From: Bacteroidota bacterium
GTDB lineage: Bacteria; Bacteroidota; Bacteroidia; Chitinophagales; Chitinophagaceae
Assembly: GCA_018268105.1 (NCBI GenBank)
Contig: JAFDXG010000161.1
Coordinates: forward strand, 1 to 35,773
Direction of reading: 5' to 3'
DNA length: 35,773 bases
Shown here: in pieces, positions 35,432 through 35,773 of the stretch
How positions within the stretch are numbered: position 1 is the first letter of the stretch
How the letters are laid out: each line of letters begins with the position of its first letter
Made by a program: the position numbers and the translations under genes
Notes under the pieces: model-generated
What the model saw: the letters and a program-made list of their open reading frames with translations, nothing else
Told to the model about the DNA's origin: nothing
Databases searched by the model: none

Positions 35432-35445
35432 TGCACTAAAGTGCA
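35432..35445. repeat. 14-nt hairpin near the IS200 remnant
   Basis: TGCACTAAAGTGCA has 5-bp perfect arms and a 4-base loop, about 40 bp upstream of the tnpA remnant start, where IS200-family elements carry the left-end recognition hairpin. Confidence 0.4.
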
Positions 35446-35529
35446 TAGCTTAAACTAACCTTTTGAGACCAATAAAATATATTATCCGGGAAGATCAAAC
35501 TTAAAACTATTAAAGGAATTATTTTACTC

Positions 35530-35547
35530 ATAAATGTTTACATTTAT
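35530..35547. promoter_or_regulatory. operator-like palindrome upstream of the isomerase gene
   Basis: ATAAATG-TTTA-CATTTAT, 7-bp perfect arms spaced by four bases, 19 bp before the ATG of the last gene. It has the size of a dimeric repressor site but could be chance in AT-rich DNA. Confidence 0.25.
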
Positions 35548-35566
35548 TACTAATAAAATCAGCCAG

Positions 35567-35773
35567 ATGACAAATCTTAATCGCAGAAAATTCCTGCAGA
35601 TGGGTATATCGCTTCTCCCGTTGGAGGCGCTCGCCTCCAATTATGATAATTATTTCAAAAAACGGCCGCTTTTATCATTCTCCACCCTGGGTTGTCCCGA
35701 TTGGGAGTTTGAACACATACTTGATTTTGCAGTAAAAAACGAATACCAGGGAATTGAGATAAGGGGAATAAAA
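35567..35773 (+). CDS. sugar phosphate isomerase/epimerase-like protein, Tat-exported (partial)
   Basis: Only the first 69 codons are in the window. They encode a twin-arginine-like leader (NRRKFLQMGISLLPLEALAS), then PLLSFSTLGCPDWEFEHILDFAVKNEYQGIEIRG. This is the first strand and helix of the xylose-isomerase-like (AP endonuclease 2) TIM barrel. Such exported isomerase-like proteins are frequent in Bacteroidota sugar loci, and some act as sugar 3-dehydrogenase or elimination enzymes. The ATG at 35567 is the natural start of the leader. It is separated from the ECF operon by the IS200 remnant. Confidence 0.8.
   Translation, partial: MTNLNRRKFLQMGISLLPLEALASNYDNYFKKRPLLSFSTLGCPDWEFEHILDFAVKNEYQGIEIRGIK

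Overview
The window looks like chromosomal DNA of a polysaccharide-degrading Bacteroidota, most like the Chitinophagaceae. Grounds for this are two SusC/SusD outer-membrane pairs, an ECF sigma/FecR pair feeding a SusC with an N-terminal STN domain, TAnnTTTG-type promoter elements, weak Shine-Dalgarno signals and many secreted glycan-active proteins. No RNA genes or CRISPR array were seen. The taxonomic call is inference from gene content.

Left half (about 1-19.6 kb) is a catabolic locus built around an AraC-family activator (1912-2784, +). It holds a sodium/solute symporter that has lost its 5' end, a SusC/SusD pair without STN domain, and a four-gene minus-strand operon (RraA-like aldolase, SDR dehydrogenase, EamA transporter, mandelate-racemase-type dehydratase) that looks like a non-phosphorylative acid-sugar pathway. 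A divergent plus-strand operon follows (secreted alpha-helical-barrel protein, M24 peptidase-like protein, DUF4380-like protein), then a minus-strand pair (GH30-like glycosidase fused to a PHP metallohydrolase, and a PIG-L-type deacetylase lipoprotein). The best new observation is a shared operator. Two CAAAATnG-like half-sites spaced exactly 21 bp lie exactly 26 bp upstream of a TAnnTTTG element at three minus-strand promoters (susC, rraA operon, GH30-PHP). A weaker version is at the plus-strand operon, and an orphaned pair sits at the truncated symporter. This ties scattered transcription units into one probable AraC regulon.

Middle (19.5-21.9 kb) holds a Tat-exported nitrilase-superfamily amidohydrolase, flanked on both sides by fragments of a dispersed non-coding repeat in opposite orientation.

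Right half (21.9-34.8 kb) is a second, differently regulated locus: ECF sigma factor, FecR anti-sigma, STN-SusC, SusD, a GH140-like DUF4038 protein, an M14 carboxypeptidase-like protein with an Arg-to-Gln change in its usual DLNR motif, a DUF4874/DUF4832-type TIM-barrel protein and a class III aminotransferase. A decayed IS200-type transposase follows, then the start of a Tat-exported sugar isomerase/epimerase-like gene that runs off the window.

Taken together, glycosidases are mixed with an unusual number of C-N bond enzymes (M24, M14, PIG-L, nitrilase, aminotransferase). A nitrogen-bearing glycan or glycoconjugate is a reasonable but unproven substrate guess.
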